In this document: positions 1 through 10,900 of the stretch, piece by piece | Layout: every line of letters starts with the position of its first letter | Numbering within the stretch: the first letter of the stretch is position 1 | Source: Ophiura sarsii | Taxonomy: Eukaryota; Echinodermata; Ophiuroidea; Amphilepidida; Ophiuridae | DNA length: 64,000 nucleotides | Reading direction: 5' to 3' | Assembly: GCA_035610835.1 (NCBI GenBank) | Contig: CM069459.1 | Location: 26,555,570-26,619,569, forward strand | Translations under genes and position numbers: made by a program | The notes under the pieces: model-generated | What the model was told of the DNA's origin: nothing | Seen by the model: the letters and a program-made list of their open reading frames with translations, nothing else | The model's database searches: none

Positions 1-287
1 ATATCGGTGGTGTTTTGTATACATTTGTATGTAGAAAACGCTCACCCTGCGATTTTAAGCATTTTCAGTTTTAATTATTTTTTGATCAAATAATTGTAAC
101 ATTTGGATCCCGTGTTTAGCCAATCAGAGGCCTTGACTGGTTACCATAGCAACCAGATCAAAATAACGCGCATTTTTTGAAACGCTGTTACCTAAGCTTC
201 AATTTGATATATGACTCTAAGGGGTAAACCCACGGTAACATTGAGAAAATCTGTTCCCAAAATTGGTGAAAATAACATAGACCCCCC
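1..287 (-). mobile_element. Partial TTAA-type TIR element, cut by the window edge
   Basis: This stretch is the reverse complement of two parts of the element at 32926-33974. Its right end reads ACATAGACCCCCC followed by TTAA (288-291), the same terminus as that copy. It lacks about 575 bp that the 33 kb copy has between its CCAAT region and its other end. It holds an X-box-like palindrome at 139-154 and a CCAATCA at 120-126. The family inserts at TTAA, which is typical of the piggyBac and Kolobok/T2 superfamilies. No transposase is visible. Confidence 0.7.
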
Positions 288-337
288 TTAAATGTTCGTT
301 GTCAAGCCACAGTATGCCTCGAATGTTATATCTTAAC

Positions 338-840
338 ATGATAGTCACTTTATGAGTTTTCCTTAAATGAAACCTTTATAATAGTCAATCAGTTAGTCAG
401 TGTAGAAAATTATCACTTAGAGATACTTGTTATTGATACCTCCATTGAATATCTAATATTTCTTATGAAAAGCAAATATGACTTTTGCAGGGTTAAAACC
501 AATGGCTATCTTGGTCTGGTTCTGGCTAATTGGAGGGCATATGTCTCCAAGAAATAAGTGCATTTTATTGTTTATAGTTTGCTCATGAGATATCTGTAAT
601 TTAGAAAGGTTTTAATTGAATTATAGGTACGTCTTGTTTTCTTAGAATTGGCCATATGAATAGCACTTATATTTTATCCGTTTCCGTCGTACTAAATGCA
701 CCATTGGTTTTCACTGCATCTCCAGAAAAGTACAAGCAGTACTCAGACCAATTTACTATGAATTGGAAGCTGAGATTCAAAGCTACAATTGTGGAATATT
801 TCATACGACTGGCTTATAACCTTTTTTTTTTGCAAACATG
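338..840 (+). repeat. Dispersed repeat, also at 23787-24500
   Basis: From GATAGTCACTTTATGAGTTTT onward this stretch aligns with 23787-24500, with scattered substitutions. The 23.8 kb copy is interrupted by a 248 bp fragment of another element. Neither copy shows a long open frame. The class of repeat is unknown, and the boundaries are approximate. Confidence 0.65.
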
Positions 841-1470
841 GTAGATTCTAAGTTTGATCCAAATTAGGCCTACCTCTTTTGACGCTCGTGAAATCATTGA
901 CCATGTTTGGCAAAAAGCTGAATTTAAATGATATGCTGGTAATATGCTTTGTCCTCTGTTAATTTCCACTATTCGACTAAGTATTCGACTTAGTATAAAG
1001 TTAATAGATATGATTCAAGTGTTTGTGATGTTTTATATATGAAGCAATGTTTGAATGGTGTGGGAAAATTGTTTTGCTTGAGTGATTTTCACCATACTTT
1101 TATAAGCGACAGTTTAAGCTTTGGTGTGCGCTTTATCAAATGAAAAACAGGTTTTCACAGATTTTTAATTATGTCATGCCATATCGGAACGGATAAAGAC
1201 ACCTCTGATGAAATTGCTAGAATAACATATTTTTTTCAAACCCGGTATAAATCATTGCGAGACATCCTGTAGCTCTCGCCTGTATGCATGGGCGCTGTGC
1301 AATCAATATTCCGGAGCGTCAAATTGGGCAGTACATGCACTTGTTATGCTTTACCTATCTGATGAATTTGTAAAATTTATAACTAAATTTTCCATAAATC
1401 ATGTAAATATTGGATTATTTACGATTATTGTTTACCTTTTTGCTGAGTTTTCAACGTAAATGTATCTTGG
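841..1470. other. Gene-free stretch upstream of the LRR-Ig exon
   Basis: No coding frame, terminal repeat or RNA gene is evident. Because a splice acceptor precedes the receptor start, this is most likely intron, with a 5' untranslated exon farther upstream. No promoter was identified. Confidence 0.4.
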
Positions 1471-1488
1471 TATAATTTTATATTCCAG
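1471..1488 (+). other. Predicted 3' splice acceptor before the LRR-Ig start
   Basis: A T-rich tract ending in TATTCCAG precedes the start codon at 1517 by 28 bases. It implies a leader exon upstream. It also makes the in-frame ATG at 1460 intronic rather than translated. Confidence 0.55.
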
Positions 1489-1516
1489 ATTACTACCATC
1501 CGACAGTAATTTAACC

Positions 1517-3298
1517 ATGGCATATACCACCGTGATTGCAATACTTATCATGAATGTCTCTATGGTTCTATCGTGTCCATCGCAATGTTCGTGCTCATCA
1601 CAAACAACCGTGGTGGATTGTAATGATAGACAACTGACATCAATACCGCAAGATATCCCAGAGAATACCACGAGATTGTTTTTACAGAGTAATGCTATCT
1701 CGTTCATCGCAAACGAATCCTTTCATGGACTTACAAATCTGAGAACCCTGTATCTGTACAATAATGAGATTAGCAGCATACAACCAGGTGTTTTCCATGA
1801 GCTTCGGAGCTTAGAATACCTGAGCCTGGATAGCAACCACATCTCACACATCAGTAACGAATCCTTTCATGGACTGACAAATCTGGTATCCCTGTATCTG
1901 TACAATAATGATATTAGCAGCATACAATCAGGTGTCTTCCATGAGCTTCGGAGCTTACGAACCCTGAGGCTGGAAAACAACGACATCTCATACATCAGTA
2001 ACGAATCATTTCATGGACTGACAAATCTGGTATCCCTGTATCTGTACAATAATGATATTAGCAGCATACAACCAGGTGTTTTCCGTGAGCTTCGGAGCTT
2101 ACGAACCCTGTGGATGTATGGAAACAACATCTCATACATCGCAAATGGATCCTTTGATGGACTGAACAATTTACAGGCATTACTTTTAGACGGAAATAGC
2201 CTAACATTTTTACCAGAGGGCGTATTCTCTCCTCTGACGTGTGGAATTAGCATAAACCTTGACGACAACCCCTGGCATTGCGACTGTAATATTCGTTGGC
2301 TACAACACTTATTGTTGGACGCAAACGCAATGTTAATATTAGCAATTGGTTCGGAGATTTCTTGTTTGACCCCTTTGATTCATGCTTCAAAATTGTTAAT
2401 CGATATCCAACCCCAAAATCTGACGTGTCCCCCAGTAATCCAAACTGACGAAGAAGAGAAACACTTAACGGTTACCTCTGGGATATGGGTTGAACTGGAT
2501 TGTCCTGCAACAGGATACCCTTCTCCATCCATTTCATGGTTGACAACTGATGACATTGGTTATGTTGGTATACAAGTTAATATGTCATCATCTTATACGA
2601 GAAATTCAAACGGATCTCTTACAATTGGATATGTTACGGTATCAGATTCGGGTAACTATACATGCACTGCGACAAATGCTGCCGGTTCTGACCAATTTGT
2701 GTATCATCTATGCGTCGTTGAGGATCATGATAGCGGTACTGACACTCCAACTCTTAACCCCACGTTGTTACCCGGAACTACTACAACTCCTAACTTCATG
2801 TTACCGATGACTACAACTCCTACCATGTTACCACCCATGGACACACTCACTAGTGACACTCCAACTCTTAACCCTATGTTGTTACCCGGAACTACTACAA
2901 CTCCTAATTTTATGTTACCCATAACTACCTCTAACCGCATGTCAACACCCATGGACACACTCACTCCTAACCTTATTTTACCAATATCTATTGGTGGAGC
3001 AGTAGGACTTTGCATTGTTATATTTGGCGTACTGGTGTTCATTGTGATCAAACAACGGAGAGAACTGAAAAAGCGAGACGACAATGCACGTATCCAATCC
3101 TATGATACCGTTATCACAACGCAACCAGTAGCGCAACAGGTAGACGTTACCGATAATCAGCAAGATATTTCCCACCACCACTACAATACTATTGAAGAAG
3201 ATGGCATTATAATTCATGCTCCACCTGAGTATATTGAGTTGGATAACCCACCCGAGAGCAGCAATGTGATGTATGAAACTCGAATTACATCAATTTAA
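1517..3298 (+). CDS. LRR-Ig single-pass membrane receptor, single coding exon
   Basis: This encodes a predicted cell-surface receptor or adhesion protein of 593 residues. The start at 1517 has good initiation context (AACCATGG) and opens a hydrophobic signal peptide (about 1-19). The in-frame ATG at 1460 would put 19 residues ahead of it, and a splice acceptor lies between the two. An LRRNT cap follows, with Cys 20, 24, 26 and 35. Next come about nine leucine-rich repeats of 24 residues and an LRRCT cap starting NPWHCDC at 251. One immunoglobulin domain has Cys 329 and Cys 383 in a DSGNYTC motif. A Thr/Pro-rich stalk leads to a membrane helix (about 490-511) and an 82-residue tail. Tail tyrosines 529, 556 and 572 sit in YxxPhi motifs (YDTV, YNTI, YIEL) that could serve endocytosis or SH2 binding. 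The layout resembles the LRR-Ig families (LINGO, AMIGO, NLRR types), but I assign no orthologue. The frame is intact. Confidence 0.92.
   Translation: MAYTTVIAILIMNVSMVLSCPSQCSCSSQTTVVDCNDRQLTSIPQDIPENTTRLFLQSNAISFIANESFHGLTNLRTLYLYNNEISSIQPGVFHELRSLEYLSLDSNHISHISNESFHGLTNLVSLYLYNNDISSIQSGVFHELRSLRTLRLENNDISYISNESFHGLTNLVSLYLYNNDISSIQPGVFRELRSLRTLWMYGNNISYIANGSFDGLNNLQALLLDGNSLTFLPEGVFSPLTCGISINLDDNPWHCDCNIRWLQHLLLDANAMLILAIGSEISCLTPLIHASKLLIDIQPQNLTCPPVIQTDEEEKHLTVTSGIWVELDCPATGYPSPSISWLTTDDIGYVGIQVNMSSSYTRNSNGSLTIGYVTVSDSGNYTCTATNAAGSDQFVYHLCVVEDHDSGTDTPTLNPTLLPGTTTTPNFMLPMTTTPTMLPPMDTLTSDTPTLNPMLLPGTTTTPNFMLPITTSNRMSTPMDTLTPNLILPISIGGAVGLCIVIFGVLVFIVIKQRRELKKRDDNARIQSYDTVITTQPVAQQVDVTDNQQDISHHHYNTIEEDGIIIHAPPEYIELDNPPESSNVMYETRITSI
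1711..2142 (+). repeat. Three near-identical 144 bp units in the LRR coding region
   Basis: Units start at 1711, 1855 and 1999. Each encodes two 24-residue repeats beginning NESFHGLTNL. Near-identity in DNA as well as protein points to recent duplication or gene conversion. The following unit at 2143 is clearly diverged. Confidence 0.88.
2741..2965 (+). repeat. 114 bp tandem repeat encoding the Thr/Pro stalk
   Basis: Two units start at 2741 and 2855, each beginning GACACTCCAACTC. Each encodes 38 residues rich in Thr, Pro and Leu. The stalk is a likely site for O-glycosylation and for length variation. Confidence 0.85.
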
Positions 3299-3300
3299 CA

Positions 3301-3538
3301 CTTTCCATGCAGCAGGCGTCTGCAGACGACACTCCAAAATTTCACAAAATGTTTCAAAAAATGTCCAAATTATTTAATTTTCATTACCATGTTCGGATTT
3401 AATACTATGAGACATGCATTACAATAAGTACAGATTATGCCTAGCATTGGTTCAGTAATCCGTGACATAGACTTTGAAAGTTGGGAAAGGTTTCTGAAAA
3501 ATCTGTTTTGTATACATGTAATGTATTATGCGGGGTAT
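3301..3538 (+). repeat. Dispersed repeat just after the LRR-Ig stop
   Basis: The stretch from GCAGGCGTCTGCAGAC to TTGGGAAAGGTTTCTGAAA recurs at 41655-41862, and in part at 14787-14865. It may lie in the receptor's 3' untranslated region. An AATAAA occurs near 3898. No coding frame was recognised. Confidence 0.65.
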
Positions 3539-4051
3539 TATGGTAAAACTAATATCCGCGTGGAAAGTGTTACGTGTTTCTATATAGCTATTTTCCGCGC
3601 TACAGATCAAATGTCTGAAATCACTGAACCATTAAGGACGTTATACAATTTGGATTTGTTTGCATAAATGAAAAATAGGCAGTTCAGGGTTTACTCTTGC
3701 TTGTGTGTTTTACAAAATTAAAACGGACTCGTTAAGAAACTACAGCCTCATAAACATATCATTTGCATATTTCTAGGTTCCTTAGGTTGGGTGCAACAAA
3801 TAGCTATATATACCTTAGTAAGTAACGTATGGTTATCGGAGTTCCTTTATTTTGTTCCGAACAATGTATACGTTGTAAAACAAATCTTTTTTTTGTAAAT
3901 AAAATATCTTATATAAATACAGAATGGCTCAATTAGTTGTCATATTTGTTGTTAAAGCTTCAACCTTGAAGATGTAACTTAAGTGTGAACAGATACTACA
4001 TTATTTTACTCCCTAAAACACTTTTACTAGCATGACTTTCAGCAATCACTA

Positions 4052-7026
4052 TATGGTCAACTCTCATGAAAATAGTGCAAATGAGATTTCAGAAGTTGAA
4101 AAAAAGTTGTCTCCAATTTTATTTATTACGCTTTTTTTTAAAGAGTAGACATGTACTGGATACTAGATTTAAAATTTTGTGAACAACACTCCTTGCATTT
4201 AAAAAATATATAATGTTGAATTCAAATGATTAAATCACTTTTTTGCAGATTTTGTTCCACGTTTGTTACGTTATCTACTGCCTATCAGCTCTAAATCAGA
4301 ACGAGTTTACAAGTTGTGATGCCCAAAACACAAAATTGTATTTACGAAAGCATACTTCTATCAATTACAGCGAAAAAAATGCAATGTAATTTTGTAAATT
4401 GCAAGTATTATGAATCGTTTTTAGGTCTTCACATTACTTCATGAACTTCATCTTTAAATCAAAAAAAATGCACGGTTTTCCAAAATGAATATTTTTGTGC
4501 AAAGTATAAAATATATCTTTAATTGTATCTTTTTCCAATCGTCATAATGTGTTTTCCAAAGTTAGCCCCGAAACAATGGTATTATGCTGCACTAATAACG
4601 CTGGCATTGGAACTCTGACTTTATTGGGTTTGGTAACGTAATAAACATATACAAACACATGTAAACACATATATTCAACATCGAGCAAGGCAGTTTATTT
4701 TGTATGCAAACACATCTTATCGACATGCATTGAAGCCCATTTGACAATATAAAGCAGTAAAAAGCAGTAAACAATTGTAAATTACACCATAATGCAATTC
4801 CAACAATGAGGATGAATAACGTAATAAACATGGTAACGGTTGTTTAGTATATCATTTTCAAACGCTTATTTTTACATCACACCACATTTATTTCATCTTC
4901 AATCTTGTTTTACCAACGAAATAACAAACAAACATTACCACATATTATGCTTACCACATAATATACTCTCACTTACTAAGTAACTTGTGTGTTAAATGAC
5001 ACAAGCATATATTTTATCTAATGAAATATAATTTGCTATGTATAAAGCCCCTCAGTGTATTCAACGATAGCTAGTAAATGGTATTTGAGAATTTTAAGTT
5101 GCCGAAATCAACCGAAAGATTGTTCTATATATTGTTGACTCGATCTTTTGATGTAGGGTAAATAGGGTGAATAACGTAATAAACATGGTCACTAAATCGA
5201 CAGATGTAACATAGCACTGTGCAGGTATGTTTATTAAACCATGGCATTATTACCTTCATGTAACTTATAATAGCACTAAATATTGAATTGCCTTGTAATC
5301 TGTTTAAATTAGTAAGATATTGATTTATTTTATTTTAAATGATGGTAGTAGATTTATAATAAGACTGCAATCTGATGACCTTTTTGTCTCCACTATTGCA
5401 TTTGGTTCTGCCGGTATTACCATTAGTTGTTTGCACTGTGTCGCCCATATTCCTGTATAATAATGATAACAAAAACAAAACAAAATTGATGAAAGACATT
5501 GTAGCTGTTTCAGCTAGGTATACCATATTTATTCACCCAATTATACATATTGGTTTATTACGTTATCCAATAGCCATAGAACTATACACCATTGAAGAAT
5601 GCAAACAAATGAGATTGTGTCAGTATGTGAACAATATGTTTGTACACTAAGTTAACATTCATAAACACATAATAAATGTTGAATCACTGTGAACAAGATG
5701 CAATTATCTTTATCAAATGATGAACAGTTTATTACGTTATCCATTATAAGGTGGTTTCAGCCCTGAGATAGAATAGTCCACATATTAAAATTATAACATT
5801 GGATACAATGTATGAAACTCAAGTACATCAATCATGAAAGCTACGGAATTGACACCAACATTGACATGAGAATAGACAATGAGGTTGGTTACGTTATCCC
5901 GTTTATTACGTTATTGGCAACTGCAACAGTGCCTAATGCTGGATTATAACGTATATACAAAGCAATCAATGTAGATGTTAACGATACCTACTGCATTTCT
6001 TCACATTATTAACCCCATTCTGACATCATAGGTTCATTTTCAATGTGCTTAACAGATCTATAATGACTTCAACTGTCATTCGGCTTAATTTTCATATTAC
6101 TTTCAAGAAAAAAATGAGAAATTCTTACCATTCGTCATGGTTTTTTTGCATTGTACTTTCAACGAGTATCCTCCGTGCATGCCTGCGAAAAGGGCCTGCC
6201 ACGTATCTTTGTTTAATACAGTCGTAGAGAGCAGCTGTCTCTCTTTCAATTTATTCGATAACGTAATAAACGATAACGTAGTAAACGTTTTTCGTACTCA
6301 AAGTACCATGTAGACGATCTGGAAAGAGCTAGCGGGTGTTCCAAGTAACCACATAGTCTATGTGTATGTATCAAATTGGTTTTCAACCAAAAAGTGTGTT
6401 TTAATACATAGTTCGGTCGGGAGAAATCTGAACAACGTAATAAACATCCTTAACAAGGTCGCATGCTTTGCAGCATTTTGATTTCTTCTCAAGGTCAGAC
6501 ATGCTGCTATAGATTTTTGAAAATATTATTTTCCAACACCCATGTTTTTTTAGGTTCAGAATATGTGCATTTAAATGTTTAAATGTTAATTTTGAACAGT
6601 TTTGATCTTCAATATGTCGTTGGTAACGTAATAAACATCATTATCTCGGACAACATATATGAAATTGAAACAGGTAAACATCGTAAAAGATGTGCATTTC
6701 TTTTCTAACCATGGAATATCGCTATATGTTCCCTACAAATTAGGACATATCTTGTAGAAAATGGTTCCCTATTTGTATTGTAATTAATAAAGACAAAATA
6801 TACTTTTATGCTGCGGACATGGAAATTTCACTAATTTGGGGTATATTAGGGCATTTTTTTTAGTGAAAACACGATCAGAAGTATATCAAAGTATATATCC
6901 AAGTAGAAAACATCAAGATCTATCTAGAAAAGAAGTTTTTCAAGCAAGAAAACATCGCATAACACAGAAATGGACCAAAGACATCAAAAAGTTCATTTTG
7001 CACTGTTTTCATGAGAGTTAACCATA
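4052..7026 (+). mobile_element. 2.97 kb TA-type TIR element with phased internal motif
   Basis: The ends are TATGGTCAACTCTCATGAAA at 4052 and its near-complement finishing GAGTTAACCATA at 7026. The TA-rich flanks would fit a TA target duplication, as in Tc1/mariner. No transposase frame is present, so it looks non-autonomous. The 13-base word TAACGTAATAAAC occurs about ten times on both strands between 4261 and 6636. A complete second copy lies inverted at 59863-62844. Confidence 0.75.
4261..6636. repeat. Phased array of the word TAACGTAATAAAC
   Basis: Word positions are 4261 (-, one mismatch), 4634 (+), 4817 (+), 5172 (+), 5553 (-), 5727 (-), 5901 (-), 6259 (+), a second copy at 6274 (one mismatch), 6433 (+, one mismatch) and 6624 (+). 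Centre-to-centre steps are 373, 183, 355, 381, 174, 174, 358, 174 and 191 bp, each close to one or two times 181. The sequence between the words is not visibly a tandem repeat. The word contains GTAATAAA, like sites of posterior Hox or Cdx proteins. It could equally be a transposase binding site. Confidence 0.8.
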
Positions 7027-7030
7027 TATA

Positions 7031-7905
7031 CACATGGAAAAAAGTATCGCACCACTTGTTGAAAAGTGCAAATGTGGCCTCGAATTTTGCCACCATGGTG
7101 TGATATTAAGGATCATTTGTTTGCGAAAACTGTCCAGCAAAATGTTATGCAATAAAAGGGCCACATTTGAGTTTGTGACGTAATCGATGTAATGTTTTTC
7201 AAGGCCAATGGGAAAATGCATAAAACAAGTTTGGATATAACGCGATATTGAGAGGCCCAATGATTAATCTCTATAGTTGTAATCCCTGGTAACACATTCC
7301 AGCCTTCCAAGGTCAAAGGTCATCTGGGGTCAAATTTCAAAAGTTGCCCGATTGTCCTCAAATATGAAAAAACACCCTTTTTCGTACACCCAACGGTTAT
7401 GGGGTCAAAGGTCAAAATAAGTCAAATTTTAAATAAGTTCAAATGACAAAAACAATATTGCGGAAGTGTTGACCGAGGTCAAATAATAATACAAAAATCA
7501 ACGGTGACCTCATCGTATATACTGAATTTATGAGCAACAAAAAAATGGCATGTTTGGACTCATTCACTGCATTGTAGCCTATAATGTCTAAATGGAACAT
7601 TTCTTGCACCAAATACAGAACTAATATAATGACTATTTTAAGTTTTTAAAGTCTATTCAATATCGAGTTATACCCAAACTTGTTTTATGCATGTTTTTGG
7701 ACAAAAGCATGCATTTTCCCCTTGGCCTTGAAAAACATTACATCGATTACGTCACAAACTAAAATGTGGCCCTTTTATTGCATAGCATTTTGTAGGACAG
7801 CTTACGCACAAATGATCCTTAATATCACACCATGGTGGCAAAATTCGAGGCCACATTTGCACTTTTCAACAAAAAAAAGAGTGGTGCGATACTTTTTCCC
7901 ATGTG
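7031..7905. mobile_element. TA-type TIR element, CACATGG family, copy 1
   Basis: The termini are CACATGGAAAAAAGTATCGC and its complement, with long inverted arms of about 200 bp (7031-7260 and 7690-7905) and TATA on both flanks. A CRE-like TGACGTAA lies in each arm. There is no open frame for a transposase. Other copies lie at 32141-34057 (interrupted) and 59064-59857 (truncated). Confidence 0.8.
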
Positions 7906-8781
7906 TATACATGTAGTCTATTATTGTAGATTTTCTTTACATACAATTGCAAGCTGAAATAAGTCAGTTTTCAGCTGAATTTTTCTTAGCAAATATTTGG
8001 CATTGGGGATTTCTTTTGATGGACAGTGTAGATATTCCAATCCAAGTTAAACATTTCAAAAATGCCAACAATAAGGAAATTTGTTAATATTTGTTATGAA
8101 AGTAGTGCATAACTTTTTAACACTTCTCATTAAATTTGTAAATATTAGTCGAGTATCATTCTCATTCATGTTTAGGCAGTAGAACTGTGCAGGTTCAAGT
8201 AGGCCCAACTGACAATATCTCGTGTAACTGAAAAACAATTGTATTATTAGAACAGAATAAGATGGTAAAATCAAGATTGTCAGATTCTGATATTTTAAAT
8301 TTTGTGTTTATGGGAGTTTTGTTCAACAAATATAAACTCACACAGAATTAACAGGCATGACACTTTTCAGATGATTTCAGATCTTAAATTTCCGCACTAA
8401 TTATTTCTAACCCATTTTGGGGTAATTTTGGTCAATCAAACTGGGTGTTCATTGCATTTGAATCTTGAAATCTCAATTTTGTATGTACATTTATAGTAAA
8501 TCAGAAATTCTTCCACGCAACAATGTCAAAACTCTGTAAATTACGGTATGTTTGTATGAATAAAACTAAATTCAATCAATCAAGAGAATATTTGTATTGT
8601 TCTAATTCATTCGTATTTTATATTTGTAAATAGATGAGGATCAACAATGGCTGCCATATGGTAATTTCTGAAACCCTTGAATCTGCTGGATACTTTTGTG
8701 CATTTCACTTTACATGTACTTAGTCTCACCTCAAGTTGAGAGGGTGACATCAGCGCGTATTCTAATGATCCAATTGACCAC
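7906..8781. other. Gene-free stretch
   Basis: This is AT-rich sequence without a coding frame or terminal repeats. A stretch near 8540-8585 ending in AATAAAACTAAATTCAATCA looks like a retroelement 3' tail, but that alone is not diagnostic. Confidence 0.4.
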
Positions 8782-9083
8782 GTTGCCCGATGTCAATTGT
8801 ATTTGAAACCCGGGGGGGGGGGGGGGGCAGTCAAACATAATGGTGTACACATGCGTGACCAAAATTTTTCCAGACACCCCCTAAACAAGTTTTACCCTGC
8901 AAGCAAAATTACCCCCTAAACAAGTTTTTAGCGCGCTTCCTTGCAAATGTTGACCCCTAAACAAGTTCTTGCCAGAATATGACCCCTAAACAAGTTTTTG
9001 TCTATTTGCCTGCAATAGATATGCCCGTAGATATGAATAGACAAAAATTCATGGGTATTGTTCTTTCTTGTATGTACATTTAA

Positions 9084-9428
9084 AGGTAGATGACCCGATC
9101 ACATTTTCGTAACACAGAATTATTTCAAACATACGGAGATTTTCATATCATATGAAAGCCCGTATTTTTCTCATCATCATACTGAAATTTGACGGCCTAA
9201 ATCGGTATAATTACGGAGAAATCGATGAAATAACGTTGAATTACCGCGAATGGTGGTAACCACCGATATAGTTTGTGTACTACTCAATGGGTACAGTTCA
9301 CAGCATCTTGTGCGTCTAAAATAAGAACCATTCGAGCTATGCAACTCAAACTTTGGAACACAACTTTTTTAAGGATGACCTTTCATGTAGAATAGAAAAC
9401 TTCAAGTTGAAAATCGGAACATCTACCT
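9084..9428 (+). mobile_element. T2/Kolobok-like TTAA MITE, nested
   Basis: This element starts AGGTAGATGACCCGATCAC after TTAA (9080-9083). It ends in ACATCTACCT before TTAA (9429-9432). TTAA followed by AGG matches the terminal pattern of T2/Kolobok MITEs. A near-identical copy is at 50740-51095. Confidence 0.72.
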
Positions 9429-9561
9429 TTAAATGCTGTCAAGGAGGATCTTGCATGCGTTCTCAAATTGGAAATGAGACGCTCAAAAGAAATCGCAAAA
9501 ACGGGGATAACATTCTTCTGGGAACGGGGAACAAAACAAGTTACCCTAAACACGTTCGACC

Positions 9562-9783
9562 TGTATTTTAAGCCACCCTTTGTCTTGAAAATCAGCGTTT
9601 TTGATACCCTTAACGCGTCACGCGCGTGACGCGTCCAACACTGAAAAAACACCCCTTTTTACGCGTTTTTTTTGTATTTTAAGCCACCCTTTTTCTTGAA
9701 AATCAGCGTTTTTGATACCCTTAACGCGTCACGCGCGTGATGCGTCCAACACTGAAAAAACACCCCTTTTTACGCGTTTTTTT
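9562..9783 (+). repeat. 111 bp tandem duplication
   Basis: Two adjacent copies begin TGTATTTTAAGCCACCC at 9562 and 9673. Both contain the palindromic word ACGCGTCACGCGCGTGA. They lie within the hAT-like element. Confidence 0.85.
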
Positions 9784-10660
9784 GGTCACGCATGTGTACA
9801 CCATTATGTTTGACTGGCCCCCCCGGATTTGAAAGCCTATTGGTCCCTTGCCATCAGTTAATAAGTAACAAGTGGCAGCTACTGGAATAAGGCTTCTTGG
9901 GACCGAATGCATAACTTTATCAGCAATAGCTACCAGATGTCAAATTTATTTGAAAGTCTATTGGTCCCTTGCTAATGACAGATACTGAGTAACAAGTGGT
10001 AGCTATTGAAAATAACGTTTCTTGGGACTGCGTAGCTTTATCAGCGATAGCTGCCAGATGTAAAATGTATTTGAAAGCCTATTGGTCCCTTGCTTATAAC
10101 AGCTAATGAGTAACAAGTGGCAGCTATTGAAAATTAGGCTTCTTGGGACCAAATGCATAACTTTATCAGCAATAGCTGAGAGATGTCAAATGTATTTGAA
10201 AGCCTATTGATCCATTAATAATAACAGCTAATGAGCAACTAGTGTTAGCTATTGAAAATAAGGCTTCTTGGGACCAACTGCGTAACTTTATCAGCAAAAG
10301 CTGCCAGGAGTCAAATGTATTTAAAAGCCTATTGCTCCTTTGTTAATGACAGCTAATGAGTAACAAGTGGCAGCTATTGTAAAAAGGCTTCTTGGGACCA
10401 ACTGCGTAGCTGTAGCAGCAATAGCTGCCAGATGTCAAATGTATTTGAAAGCCTATTGATCCCTTGCTAATAACAGATAATGAGTAACAAGTGGCAGCTA
10501 TTGTAAAAAGGCTTCTTGGGACCAACTGCGTAGCTGTAGCAGCAATAGCTGCCAGATGTCAAATGTATTTGAAAGCCTTTTGGTCCCTTGCTAATAGCAA
10601 GTGGCAGCTATTGAAAATAAGGCTTCTTGGGACCAACTGCATAGTTTTATCAGCAATAGC

Positions 10661-10900
10661 CAGCGTCCGAATTAAGGAAAAAAATCTGGTTGCCCGCCGG
10701 GCAACCAAGCAGGAAATTATGGTTGCCCGGCAGATTTGTTGGTTGCCCGTTCTGTAAAATATTTAAATGCATGTGTTAAGTGTTTCACTTCTTGTAAAAA
10801 AATTGGTTGCCCACCGGGCAACCAAATAAGTACATGTTGGTTGCCCGGTGCTAATTTTGGGTGTCCCGGGCAACCGGGCAACCACTTAACGCGAACGCTG
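10661..10900. mobile_element. Short hAT-like MITE with repeated GGTTGCCCG
   Basis: The ends are CAGCGTCCG and CGAACGCTG. The flanking satellite word GCAATAGC is duplicated exactly (10653-10660 and 10901-10908), an 8 bp target duplication. Inside, the word GGTTGCCCG or its complement recurs about eight times, mostly as GGTTGCCCGSCGGGCAACC hairpins. Confidence 0.85.

Larger units (their letters stand above)
3539..7822 (+). repeat. Left arm of a 4.3 kb inverted repeat
   Basis: The arm is nearly identical, in reverse complement, to 59064-63360. The outer edge falls at 3539/63360 and the inner edge at a TTAA (7819-7822 and 59064-59067). The arms differ by scattered substitutions and small indels. 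The arm contains a 2.97 kb TIR element and most of a second TIR element. No convincing gene lies in it. Confidence 0.9.
8809..9826. mobile_element. hAT-like non-autonomous element with 8 bp target duplication
   Basis: The terminal repeats extend inward from a G/C homopolymer through CAGTCAAACATAATGGTG and CACATGCGTGACC. The satellite word ATTTGAAA is duplicated at 8801-8808 and 9827-9834, an 8 bp target duplication as made by hAT elements. Inside are four copies of CCCCTAAACAAGTT, a 111 bp tandem duplication (9562-9783) and a nested element (9084-9428). Confidence 0.82.

Noticed and set aside
1460..1516. Upstream in-frame ATG of the LRR-Ig gene
   Set aside because: It lies before a good splice acceptor and would place 19 residues ahead of a clear signal peptide. 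The ATG at 1517 has the better context.
2725..3084. Antisense open frames across the LRR-Ig exon
   Set aside because: They are shadows of the receptor frame caused by its repeats, with no domains and no splice context.
5375..5650. 91-codon frame in the left arm, mirrored at 61232-61513
   Set aside because: It overlaps the phased-motif element and its C-terminus differs between the arms because of an indel. It has no recognisable domain.
6836..7021. Lysine-rich short frame near the right end of the 2.97 kb element
   Set aside because: It is conserved between the arms only because the arms are near-identical DNA. It runs into the terminal repeat and is too short to support.
7018..7316. Short frames in the CACATGG family
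   Set aside because: They arise from long inverted arms. All copies lack a transposase domain.
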